From Lewinellaceae bacterium (GTDB taxonomy: Bacteria; Bacteroidota; Bacteroidia; Chitinophagales; Saprospiraceae), in the NCBI GenBank assembly GCA_020636215.1, contig JACJYG010000010.1:372001-436000 (forward strand): DNA of 64,000 nucleotides, written 5' to 3'. The translations under genes and the position numbers were made by a program. Shown one piece after another: positions 34,431 through 42,670 of the stretch. Under the pieces are notes generated by a model, which saw only the letters and a list, made by a program, of their open reading frames with translations, did not search any database and was not told where the DNA came from. The first letter of the stretch is position 1. Every line of letters begins with the position of its first letter.

Positions 34431-35972
34431 ATGAAAGAAAAACTCGAAGGATTACAGCAGAAAATGGCCACAGCCCTGGCTGCCGGCGGAGAGGACAGAG
34501 TCAGCCAGCAGCACGCCAAAGGCAAGCTGACCGCGCGAGAGCGCATTCACTACCTTCTCGATGACGGCACCTTTGAGGAGATAGGGATGCTCGTCACCCA
34601 TCGCAGCAGTGATTTCGGCATGGACCAACAGGTCTTTCTTGGCGATGGCGTGATAACCGGTTATGGCGCTATCAACGGCAGGTTGGTTTACGTTTTTGCC
34701 CAGGATTTTACCGTCTTCGGGGGTTCTCTGTCGGAAACGCATGCCGAAAAGATATGCAAAGTCATGGATCTGGCGATGCAAAACGGCGCGCCACTGATCG
34801 GCCTGAATGATTCTGGTGGCGCCAGGATTCAGGAGGGCGTGAGTTCTCTGGGCGGCTACGCCGATATCTTTTTCCGCAATGTCATGGCATCCGGCGTGGT
34901 GCCCCAGATCTCTGCCATTATGGGCCCTTGTGCGGGAGGGGCGGTCTATTCTCCGGCAATGACGGACTTTACTATCATGGTGGAGCATACTTCCTACATG
35001 TTCGTAACGGGCCCCAACGTAGTCAAAACCGTAACTAATGAAGAGGTGACTGCCGAAGAATTAGGAGGTGCTTCTGCCCATTCCGTCAAATCCGGCGTGA
35101 CTCATCTGACGGCTTCCAACGACCTGGAATGCATAGCCAAAATCAAGCAGTTACTGAGTTATATGCCTCAAAATTGTGAGGATAAACCAGCGGCCCTCCC
35201 ATATGAAACGGGAGAGGAGTTTCGGGATGAATTGCGGGATATCGTCCCGGAAAATGCCAATCAGCCTTATGATATGCGAGACGTTATCAACGGGATCGTA
35301 GACACAGAATCTTTTTTTGAAGTTCATGCTCATTACTCCGAAAATATTGTGGTCGGCTTTGCCCGCATTGCCGGGCGAAGTATTGGCATTGTAGGCAATC
35401 AGCCCATTAGCCTGGCCGGTGTTCTGGATGTAGGCAGTTCCAAAAAAGGCGCCCGCTTTGTCCGTTTTTGCGATTGTTTCAATATCCCGCTCCTCGTCCT
35501 GGTTGACGTACCAGGCTTTTTACCGGGAACCGACCAGGAATGGAATGGCATCATTGTCAATGGGGCCAAGCTGCTGTATGCCTTTAGCGAAGCTACCGTG
35601 CCCCGGGTAACGCTTATTACCCGGAAAGCATACGGAGGCGCCTATGATGTAATGAATTCAAAACATATCGGCGCTGATATGAACTTCGCCTGGCCCTCTG
35701 CTGAAATTGCTGTTATGGGAGCCAAGGGAGCTTCGGAGATTATTTTCCGGCGGGAGATACAACTTGCAGAAGACCCGCAGGCGATGTTGGCTGAAAAAGA
35801 AAGAGAATACCAGGAAAAGTTCGCCCATCCCTACCGCGCCGCAAGCCGTGGGTTTATCGATGAGGTGATCGATCCCAGGGAAACCCGCCGCAAGCTTATC
35901 AAGGCTTTTGCAATGTTGGAAAACAAAGTGGCGGCGCTGCCGAAGAAAAAACATGGGAATATCCCTTTGTAA
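34431..35972 (+). CDS. Acyl-CoA carboxylase, carboxyltransferase (beta) subunit
   Basis: Biotin-dependent carboxyltransferase beta chain (propionyl-CoA or methylcrotonyl/acetyl-CoA type), 513 residues. The crotonase-like halves show LTARERIHYLLDDGTFEE, GLNDSGGARIQEGV, CAGGAVYSPAMTDF, DVPGFLPGTDQEWNG, KAYGGAYDVMNSKHI and AVMGAKGASEI. The alpha (biotin carboxylase/carrier) chain is not nearby. Propionyl-CoA carboxylase is the usual reading in Bacteroidota. It is 12 bp after the methyltransferase stop, possibly the same transcript. Confidence 0.93.
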   Translation: MKEKLEGLQQKMATALAAGGEDRVSQQHAKGKLTARERIHYLLDDGTFEEIGMLVTHRSSDFGMDQQVFLGDGVITGYGAINGRLVYVFAQDFTVFGGSLSETHAEKICKVMDLAMQNGAPLIGLNDSGGARIQEGVSSLGGYADIFFRNVMASGVVPQISAIMGPCAGGAVYSPAMTDFTIMVEHTSYMFVTGPNVVKTVTNEEVTAEELGGASAHSVKSGVTHLTASNDLECIAKIKQLLSYMPQNCEDKPAALPYETGEEFRDELRDIVPENANQPYDMRDVINGIVDTESFFEVHAHYSENIVVGFARIAGRSIGIVGNQPISLAGVLDVGSSKKGARFVRFCDCFNIPLLVLVDVPGFLPGTDQEWNGIIVNGAKLLYAFSEATVPRVTLITRKAYGGAYDVMNSKHIGADMNFAWPSAEIAVMGAKGASEIIFRREIQLAEDPQAMLAEKEREYQEKFAHPYRAASRGFIDEVIDPRETRRKLIKAFAMLENKVAALPKKKHGNIPL

Positions 35973-36014
35973 TTGCTATTTTACATTTTGCCTCACGAAT
36001 CTAATATTTCGTCA

Positions 36015-37202
36015 ATGCCTAACCGAGATACTGAATACACTCTGATCGAATCCCCCCTGGCTTTGGATGAATTCTACGCCAGCCACCGCAACCTTTCCTG
36101 GATTGCGTTCGACACGGAATTCGTAGGGGAAAAGCGCTATGTGACCAGCCTTTGCCTCATTCAGGTACTGTCAGAAAAAGGCGTCTTTCTTATCGACCCG
36201 CTTCGCCTGAAACATATCGACCCCTTGTTGGAATTGATAGCTGACCCTAAGATTACCAAGATCACGCATGCTGGTGATAATGACTACCGTTTGTTGAATG
36301 CCAATTACGGAATTCTGCCCCGCAATGTTTTCGATACACAGATCGCCGCTGCATTTCTTGGCTACAAGTATCCGGTCTCTTTCCGCAAGCTGGTGGAAGG
36401 AGAACTGAAAAAGTATCTGAAAAAAGGATATGCTGTGGCTGATTGGGAGAGTCGTCCACTTCAGAAAAAGCATATCAGCTACGCGATTGATGATGTAACC
36501 CCTCTGCCGGGCCTTTGGAAAAGCCTTACCGGGAAATTGGAGGCCAACAATCGGCTGCACTGGGCGCAGGCTGAATTTGCGCAGTTGGAAACTGCTCATT
36601 TTTACGAAAAAGACCCGCACAGCGAAGCGATCAATAGCAACCTGATGCGCTCGCTCAATGCAAAGGAACAGGTTTTCCTGTTGCGTCTGTTCGAATGGCG
36701 CCGGCAAGTTGCCGAAGGCCGCAATCATTCCAAGGAAATGGTCCTGCCCTCCAAATATATCAGCCATATCGTCAGAGGCATTCCCTCCGGCCCGGAGGCC
36801 TTGCGCCATAACCGAAGGATTCCCGACAAGATCGTTGACCGCTTTGGCAAAACGTTTGCAGATTTGTTTTCCAGAGAGATCAGCGAGGAAGAACAACTCC
36901 TGCTCGGCCGCATCCCGTCTGAAGAGGAAGAAGACCCCAAGGAAGAGATCATCGTTGAAATGCTCTACCAGGTGATCAAGTACAAGTGCCTGGAACAGGA
37001 TATTTCCGTCAATATCGTCTTACCCCGCAATGCGATCAAAAAGATCCGCGCCAAAGAAGACGATGCCCTGGAATTATTGGACGATGGCTGGCGTAAGGAA
37101 TTCCTCGGCGCTTACTTCCTGGAATGGCTTGCCTCTGCTACGGAACTGGAAATGGACCTCCATCCGGACCGGATCATCCTGCTGCCGAAAGTGGGGCAGT
37201 AG
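36015..37202 (+). CDS. Ribonuclease D (3'-5' exonuclease with HRDC domain)
   Basis: DEDD-family 3'-5' exoribonuclease in tRNA/RNA maturation, 395 residues. Catalytic acids sit in WIAFDTEFVGEKRY, THAGDNDYRLL and HISYAIDDVTPLPGLW. A C-terminal HRDC-like helical region (about 205-290) includes FLLRLFEWRRQVAEGRN. The ATG at 36015 (MPNRDTEYTLIES) is preferred to the TTG at 35973, next to the carboxylase stop. Members of the family with unknown substrates exist, so the name is approximate. It converges on mltG. Confidence 0.87.
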   Translation: MPNRDTEYTLIESPLALDEFYASHRNLSWIAFDTEFVGEKRYVTSLCLIQVLSEKGVFLIDPLRLKHIDPLLELIADPKITKITHAGDNDYRLLNANYGILPRNVFDTQIAAAFLGYKYPVSFRKLVEGELKKYLKKGYAVADWESRPLQKKHISYAIDDVTPLPGLWKSLTGKLEANNRLHWAQAEFAQLETAHFYEKDPHSEAINSNLMRSLNAKEQVFLLRLFEWRRQVAEGRNHSKEMVLPSKYISHIVRGIPSGPEALRHNRRIPDKIVDRFGKTFADLFSREISEEEQLLLGRIPSEEEEDPKEEIIVEMLYQVIKYKCLEQDISVNIVLPRNAIKKIRAKEDDALELLDDGWRKEFLGAYFLEWLASATELEMDLHPDRIILLPKVGQ

Positions 37203-37271
37203 GCCATAAGGGCGGTGGAAGCTTTCCTGCGCCTAACTTACTGGCATACTGCAAACTGAAGTACTGAAAAC

Positions 37272-38306
37272 CTACCGCAGCCCCCGTTGCTTAAGGTTTT
37301 CCCGGTAACGGGCGGCATTCTGGTTGTGGGCCGCCAGTGTTTTGGCAAAGGCGTGAAAGCCGGAGCCATCGCCCACTGCACAGAAATAAAGATAATCGTG
37401 GTCTTCAGCGTTCAAAACAGCATCGATACTGGATATGGAAGCCATGGAAATAGGGCCGGGCGGCAGGCCGGCGTAGAGGTAGGTATTGTAAGGGGAATCG
37501 AATTTGGTGTGGTAATCGGTCACTCGTGGCGTATCAAAATCACGGGTAGCGAACACACAAGTAGGGTCCGCTTGCAGGCGCATTCCGATCTTCAGCCGGT
37601 TCAGGTAAGCGCCGGCCACTCTTGGCTTTTCCTCTGAGCGCAGCGTCTCTTTTTCGACAATGGAAGCCAGGGTGTAAACTTCGGCAGGAGTCATATTCAG
37701 GCTCCGGGCTTTTTCCAGGCGGCCATTTTTTTCCCAAAAGGCATCGTGCTCCCGGATCATACGGCTCATAAACGATCGGGGGCTGGTATTCCAGTAGAAT
37801 TCATAAGTGTTCGGGATGAAAAGCGACATCAGTGTTTCGGAAGTGTAACCGATGGAATCCAGGTAGGCTTCATTCTGAAAGAGGCTCCAGATTTGAAGGG
37901 AATCGGGTTCGATAAACCGGGCAGCTTTGGCCGCTACATTCTCGATTAGCCGCTCGTTTGTCAGCACGAGCTTGACCGGGGCCTGTTCTCCGGACCTCAG
38001 CTGGCGGATCATTTCAATGGTGTTCCAGCCGGGTTTGAGCTCGAAACGCCCCGCCCGCATAGGGCTGCGTTTATACCCCATCCTTTCTGATAGCATTCGG
38101 AATATCCCTTCGTCTTTTACAAAACCGTCTTCCCGGAGGATTCCTAGCACTTCTTCAAAACTTGAATTGGTAGGGATCTCAACATAATAGGTGGCCAAGC
38201 CTTTGGGTACGCCCGGCCCGGCAATGAATTTTTTGTATACAAACAGTGCTGCTACCAATAAAACCAGAATAATGGCGGCAGCGACGAGGCTAATCGTTCT
38301 TTTCAT
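37272..38306 (-). CDS. mltG: Endolytic peptidoglycan transglycosylase MltG
   Basis: YceG-family inner-membrane enzyme that cuts nascent glycan strands. One N-terminal helix (about residues 5-27) anchors it; the periplasmic domain contains a LysM-like first part, then LASIVEKETLRSEEKPRVAG with the catalytic Glu, LKIGMRLQADPTC, SPYNTYLYAGLPPGPI and LYFCAVGDGSGFHAFAKTL. The length of 344 residues is normal. panB lies upstream on the same strand, 61 bp away. Confidence 0.94.
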   Translation of the reverse strand: MKRTISLVAAAIILVLLVAALFVYKKFIAGPGVPKGLATYYVEIPTNSSFEEVLGILREDGFVKDEGIFRMLSERMGYKRSPMRAGRFELKPGWNTIEMIRQLRSGEQAPVKLVLTNERLIENVAAKAARFIEPDSLQIWSLFQNEAYLDSIGYTSETLMSLFIPNTYEFYWNTSPRSFMSRMIREHDAFWEKNGRLEKARSLNMTPAEVYTLASIVEKETLRSEEKPRVAGAYLNRLKIGMRLQADPTCVFATRDFDTPRVTDYHTKFDSPYNTYLYAGLPPGPISMASISSIDAVLNAEDHDYLYFCAVGDGSGFHAFAKTLAAHNQNAARYRENLKQRGLR

Positions 38307-38367
38307 CGAATGATTTTTCTTTATTCAAATCCATACCCCAATCATCTATCACCGCTCCCGTTCCCTA

Positions 38368-39183
38368 TTAATATTGTTCTTTTTCACTCGGAAAATCCCC
38401 GGAGCGGACGTCGCGAGCATAGTGTTCGGCTGCATCCTTAATAGCGTCGAACAGATCGAGGTAACGGCGCAGGAAGCGGGGCTGGAAATCTTTGGTGATG
38501 CCGAGCATGTCATGTGTCACCAACACCTGGCCATCGACTGCTCCACCGGCCCCGATCCCAATGAGAGGGATGTAGAGCTGTTCAGCCACTTTTTTGGCCA
38601 ATTTGGCGGGGATCTTCTCCAAAACAATGGCGAAGCAACCCAATTCTTGTAACAATTGGGCGTCTTCCGTGAGTTTTTTCGCTTCTTCGGCCTCTTTAGC
38701 CCGGACAGTATAAGTGCCGAATTTGTATATTGATTGTGGCGTAAGGCCAAGGTGCCCCATGACGGGAACACCTGCTGAAAGGATTCGGCGGATGGATTCC
38801 TCGACTTCCCGGCCTCCTTCCAGTTTCACCGCATGAGCGCCCGATTCTTTCATGATCCGGATGGCAGATTCCAATGCGACGCGCGAATTACCCTGATAAG
38901 AACCAAAGGGAAGGTCAACCACCACTAAGGCCCGCTTTACTGCCCGCACCACGGAAGAAGCGTGGTAGATCATCTGGTCCAGGGTGATTGGCAAGGTGGT
39001 TTCATGGCCCGCCATCACGTTGGAGGCCGAATCGCCGACCAACAGAATGTCAATCCCCGCTTCATCGAGGATTCCTGCCATTGAGAAATCATAGGCGGTC
39101 AGCATGGTGATCTTCTCGCCTTGTTCTTTCATGGCCTGGAGCACGTGGGTCGTTACCCGTTTAATATCTTTATTGACAGACAT
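38368..39183 (-). CDS. panB: 3-methyl-2-oxobutanoate hydroxymethyltransferase
   Basis: First step of pantothenate synthesis: ketopantoate from 2-oxoisovalerate and methylene-THF. Signatures are MLTAYDFSMAGILDEAGID, LLVGDSASNV, VVDLPFGSYQG, KLEGGREVEESI, VPVMGHLGLTPQS and LIGIGAGGAVDGQVLVTHD. The 271-residue form starts at the ATG at 39183 (MSVNKDIK); a longer TTG form is unlikely. No panC or panD is near. Confidence 0.95.
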   Translation of the reverse strand: MSVNKDIKRVTTHVLQAMKEQGEKITMLTAYDFSMAGILDEAGIDILLVGDSASNVMAGHETTLPITLDQMIYHASSVVRAVKRALVVVDLPFGSYQGNSRVALESAIRIMKESGAHAVKLEGGREVEESIRRILSAGVPVMGHLGLTPQSIYKFGTYTVRAKEAEEAKKLTEDAQLLQELGCFAIVLEKIPAKLAKKVAEQLYIPLIGIGAGGAVDGQVLVTHDMLGITKDFQPRFLRRYLDLFDAIKDAAEHYARDVRSGDFPSEKEQY

Positions 39184-39275
39184 GGGGCTTTCTTTTTGAG
39201 GGTGCAAGATAGAAATAAGTCAGTCAAACGTCATTGCAGAAACGGAAGGGGATGGTGAATTATTACCAAAAGTTT

Positions 39276-39283
39276 TACCTTTG
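39276..39283 (+). promoter_or_regulatory. Possible -7 element for the DUF4249-like gene
   Basis: TACCTTTG matches TAnnTTTG about 60 bp before the ATG at 39343. A one-mismatch box (TACTTTGG) lies closer. No good -33 box was seen for either. Confidence 0.35.
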
Positions 39284-39342
39284 GGGCGCTTTGAAAACTC
39301 CTGAGTACTTTGGGAGCGCAAAGCACAGAAAAAAAACGAAAG

Positions 39343-40350
39343 ATGAAAGGATCTGGAATTATTGCGCTTCTTTTTTCGGCAACCCTGATCATTGGCGCTT
39401 GCTCTACTGATTTTGAACTGGAGGCAGCTTGGAAGGATATTCCCGTAGTATACAGCTTCATATCCGTCCAGGACACGGCCCATTATGTCCGTATCGAAAA
39501 AGCTTTTCTGGAACCGGGCGGCAATGCGATTGAGATTGCTAAAATTGCCGATTCCATTTATTATTCCAACATTTCTGTGGAGCTTGAAAAATTGGCGACA
39601 GGGGAATCTTTCCCCATGCAAAAGGTAGATGGAAGAGACGAGGGCTATCCAAAGGAAGAAGGCGTATTCGCTAACGAACCCAACGTATTATATAAGATCC
39701 CGGTGGACCAACTTAACCTGCAGGAAGGCAGCCGCATCCGCCTGGTGATCAACCGGGGAGAAGAGCTTCCTCCTGTGACTGCCGAAACGACGGTTTTAAG
39801 TGAGATTGATTCAATTTCTTCCAGCCCCACCCGGGTTATCCGGAGGTGGTTGTACCAGGAAGCTAAAAAGATCAGCTGGCGCCCTGGGCCGGAAGCGAAG
39901 ATATTCGATGTGCGCTTTGTGTTCTATTACCTGGAATCCCAGCCCTCCACGCCCAACATTTTTGAAAGAAAATCCGTCGAATGGGTAGTCGACCGCGCTG
40001 TTTTTAACGAAACCAACAGCGACCGGGTAGAAACCGAAGCATTCGGCGAAGCTTTCTACAGTTTCCTGGGCAATGCCATTCCTAAAAGCACAGGGGAGAT
40101 CCGCCTGTTCGATAATATGGACCTCATCGTTACCGGGGGCGGAGATGAACTGTACCAGTTTGTCCGGGTCGCCCGCGCCAATACAGGGATTACCAGTTCA
40201 CAAAGTATTCCGACCTATTCCAATTTGTCGGAAGGGCTGGGCATTTTTACATCCCGTTTTTCTATGCGCCGCACCGGCTTCCGCCTGCAGGAAGAAGCCC
40301 TCGATACCCTCATCAGCGGTATCTATACCAAGGATCTGAACTTCCGGTAA
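39343..40350 (+). CDS. DUF4249-like lipoprotein
   Basis: A 335-residue secreted lipoprotein; the signal peptide ends in a lipobox (TLIIGAC). The body is beta-rich with WKDIPVVYSFISVQDTAHYVRI, which resembles DUF4249-type Bacteroidota lipoproteins, often found beside SusC-like receptors. No such receptor is nearby here, so the assignment is tentative. The start is the ATG at 39343, giving a basic n-region (MKGSG). An array of short repeats follows the stop. Confidence 0.65.
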   Translation: MKGSGIIALLFSATLIIGACSTDFELEAAWKDIPVVYSFISVQDTAHYVRIEKAFLEPGGNAIEIAKIADSIYYSNISVELEKLATGESFPMQKVDGRDEGYPKEEGVFANEPNVLYKIPVDQLNLQEGSRIRLVINRGEELPPVTAETTVLSEIDSISSSPTRVIRRWLYQEAKKISWRPGPEAKIFDVRFVFYYLESQPSTPNIFERKSVEWVVDRAVFNETNSDRVETEAFGEAFYSFLGNAIPKSTGEIRLFDNMDLIVTGGGDELYQFVRVARANTGITSSQSIPTYSNLSEGLGIFTSRFSMRRTGFRLQEEALDTLISGIYTKDLNFR

Positions 40351-40359
40351 AAACCTTTT

Positions 40360-40481
40360 GAAGTCGGAAGTCGGAAGTGGGAAGTGGGAAGTGTTACTCC
40401 AGCCTCTTTTCCGCCTTCCCACTTCCACCTTCCACCTTCCACCTTCCGCCTTCCGCCTTTCCACTTCCACCTTCCCACTTC
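40360..40481. repeat. Heptamer array with inverted copies
   Basis: Five 7-bp units of the GAAGTSG kind (40360-40393) are followed, after 20 bp, by about nine or ten CCTTCCR/ACTTCCR units (40414-40481), which are their complement. The RNA could form a long imperfect hairpin. The array opens the 312-bp gap between the DUF4249-like gene and dnaK. Confidence 0.88.
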
Positions 40482-40509
40482 GCTCCCCCTGCCTTTTTGT
40501 CACCTCTTC

Positions 40510-40527
40510 CTGACAACTTCTTGTCAG
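40510..40527. repeat. Inverted repeat upstream of dnaK
   Basis: CTGACAA-CTTC-TTGTCAG, perfect 7-bp arms, 136 bp before the dnaK ATG. It may be an operator or a weak terminator, since TTTAAGG and then CCTTTTT follow. No CIRCE element (TTAGCACTC...GAGTGCTAA) was found in the gap. Confidence 0.5.
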
Positions 40528-40662
40528 TTTAAGGCTCCTTTTTCGGAAGAAACAACAGTTTTGAGCAGTTTTGTCATGAAATCATCCGTTGTCCAGGCTT
40601 GGCATATCCCTTGATGTAGTCAGGATGATTAATTATTGGAACAAAATTCAAAATTGCATAAC

Positions 40663-42588
40663 ATGGGTAAAATTATTGGGATTGACTTAGGAACAACCAA
40701 CTCTTGTGTGGCAGTTATGGAGGGTAACGAGCCCGTGGTTATCCCGAATGACGAAGGGAGAAGGACTACGCCTTCCGTTGTCGCATTCATGGATAACGGC
40801 GAGCGTAAGATCGGCGACCCGGCCAAGCGCCAGGCGATCACCAACCCGCAACGCACTGTTTCATCGATCAAGCGTTTCATGGGCCATCGCTATTCTGAAA
40901 TTTCCCAAGAGGCGGGCCACATGGCTTATAAGGTCCTCAAAGGAGATAATGACACGGTACGGGTCGACATTGATGGGAGGATGTATACGCCGCAGGAAAT
41001 CTCGGCCATGGTCCTTCAGAAAATGAAAAAGGTAGCAGAGGACTTTCTGGGGTCTCCGGTGACGGAAGCCGTGGTCACTGTTCCAGCCTACTTCAATGAC
41101 TCTCAGCGGCAGGCCACCAAAGAAGCCGGAGAGATTGCCGGCCTGAAGGTCAGCCGTATTATCAACGAACCAACTGCGGCGGCTCTGGCTTACGGCCTGG
41201 ATAAGCGCAATAAGGATATTACTATTGCCGTGTATGACCTCGGTGGTGGTACTTTCGATATTTCCATCCTGGAGTTAGGCGAAGGGGTTTTTGAAGTAAA
41301 ATCTACTAATGGGGACACTCACCTTGGTGGTGACGACTTCGACCGCGTGATCATCGACTACCTGGCGGATGAATTCAAAAGCCAGGAAAACATCGATCTG
41401 CGCAAAGACCCTATGGCCCTTCAGCGCCTGAAAGATGCTGCGGAAAAAGCCAAGATCGAGCTCTCTGCGGGTAATGAAACGGAGATCAACCTGCCGTATA
41501 TTACTGCCGTGGATGGCGTGCCCAAGCACCTGGTGTTGAAACTCACCCGCTCCCGTTTCGAACAATTGGTCGACCACCTGGTTAACCGGACGCTCGGGCC
41601 TTGCCAAAAGGCGCTGCAGGACGCAGGGATGAGCAAAACGGACATCGATGAGATCATTCTGGTGGGAGGGTCTACTCGTATCCCTCGCATCCAACAGGCT
41701 GTGGAAGAATTCTTCGGCAAAAAGCCCAATAAGGGCGTCAACCCGGATGAAGTTGTAGCCGTTGGGGCTGCTATCCAAGGTGGTGTGCTGAGTGGAGATG
41801 TCCAGGACGTATTGTTGCTCGATGTTACGCCTCTCTCTCTTGGTATTGAAACCATGGGCGGCGTATACGATGTGGTGATTGAAGCCAATGCCACTATTCC
41901 GACCAAAAAGTCTAAGGTTTACTCTACGGCATCCGACAATCAGCCGTCAGTGGAGATCCATATCCTGCAGGGCGAACGCCCGATGGCCAGGGATAACCGC
42001 ACGGTAGGCCGCTTCATTCTCGATGGTATTCCGCCGGCTCCCCGTGGCGTACCACAGGTCGAAGTTTCCTTTGATATGGATGCCAACGGTATTCTTCACG
42101 TCTCGGCCAAGGATAAGGGTACAGGGAAAGAACAATCGATCCGCATCGAAGCTTCTACCGGCCTTTCCAAGGAAGAGATCGAACGGATGAAAATGGAAGC
42201 CCAGGCCAATGCGGAAACCGATAAGGCTGCCCGCGAGCGCGTCGAGAAACTCAATGCTGCCGATTCCCTGATCTTCCAGACGGAGAAACAGATCAAAGAG
42301 TACGGCGACAAGATCCCTGCCGACAAAAAAGAGGCGATCGAATCAGCAGTCAACAAGCTCAAAGAAGCCCATAAAGCGGAGGATATGAGCCAGATCGATA
42401 GCGCCACGGAAGCGCTCAACACTGCCTGGCAGGCTGCCAGCCAGGATCTGTACCAGGCTTCCCAGCAGGCTCAGGGCCAGCCGGGTGATGGCGCTGGCGC
42501 CGGAGGCCCTCAGGAAGGCCCCGCCGGTGGCGCTGATGATGTGACCGACGTTGAGTTTGAAGAAATTGATGAAGACAATAAGAAGTAA
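40663..42588 (+). CDS. dnaK: Molecular chaperone DnaK (Hsp70)
   Basis: ATP-driven Hsp70 chaperone, 641 residues. The ATPase domain begins GKIIGIDLGTTNSCVAVMEG and holds PAYFNDSQRQATKEAG, VYDLGGGTFDISIL and ILVGGSTRIPRIQ; the substrate-binding domain shows LLDVTPLSLGIETMGGV. The C-terminal lid ends in an acidic tail with GGADDVTDVEFEEIDEDNKK, as is usual. The start is the ATG at 40663 (MGKIIG); the frame opens earlier, at a TTG at 40636, without support. grpE and dnaJ are not adjacent. Confidence 0.97.
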   Translation: MGKIIGIDLGTTNSCVAVMEGNEPVVIPNDEGRRTTPSVVAFMDNGERKIGDPAKRQAITNPQRTVSSIKRFMGHRYSEISQEAGHMAYKVLKGDNDTVRVDIDGRMYTPQEISAMVLQKMKKVAEDFLGSPVTEAVVTVPAYFNDSQRQATKEAGEIAGLKVSRIINEPTAAALAYGLDKRNKDITIAVYDLGGGTFDISILELGEGVFEVKSTNGDTHLGGDDFDRVIIDYLADEFKSQENIDLRKDPMALQRLKDAAEKAKIELSAGNETEINLPYITAVDGVPKHLVLKLTRSRFEQLVDHLVNRTLGPCQKALQDAGMSKTDIDEIILVGGSTRIPRIQQAVEEFFGKKPNKGVNPDEVVAVGAAIQGGVLSGDVQDVLLLDVTPLSLGIETMGGVYDVVIEANATIPTKKSKVYSTASDNQPSVEIHILQGERPMARDNRTVGRFILDGIPPAPRGVPQVEVSFDMDANGILHVSAKDKGTGKEQSIRIEASTGLSKEEIERMKMEAQANAETDKAARERVEKLNAADSLIFQTEKQIKEYGDKIPADKKEAIESAVNKLKEAHKAEDMSQIDSATEALNTAWQAASQDLYQASQQAQGQPGDGAGAGGPQEGPAGGADDVTDVEFEEIDEDNKK

Positions 42589-42622
42589 AGCCGGAATTTG
42601 TCCGGATATGTAGGAATATTAA

Positions 42623-42660
42623 GTGGTGGTTCGGCATGCTGAACCACCGCTTTTATTTTA
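42623..42660. terminator. Terminator between dnaK and the WG-repeat gene
   Basis: Stem GGTGGTTC/GAACCACC (42625-42632 with 42641-42648), extended by GT/GC at its base, with an 8-base loop, followed by TTTTATTTTA. It separates the convergent dnaK and WG-repeat genes. Confidence 0.88.
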
Positions 42661-42670
42661 GAGGATAACC

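Noticed and set aside
40351..40662. CIRCE element before dnaK
   Set aside because: No TTAGCACTC/GAGTGCTAA pair is present; only an unrelated TGACAA palindrome is seen.
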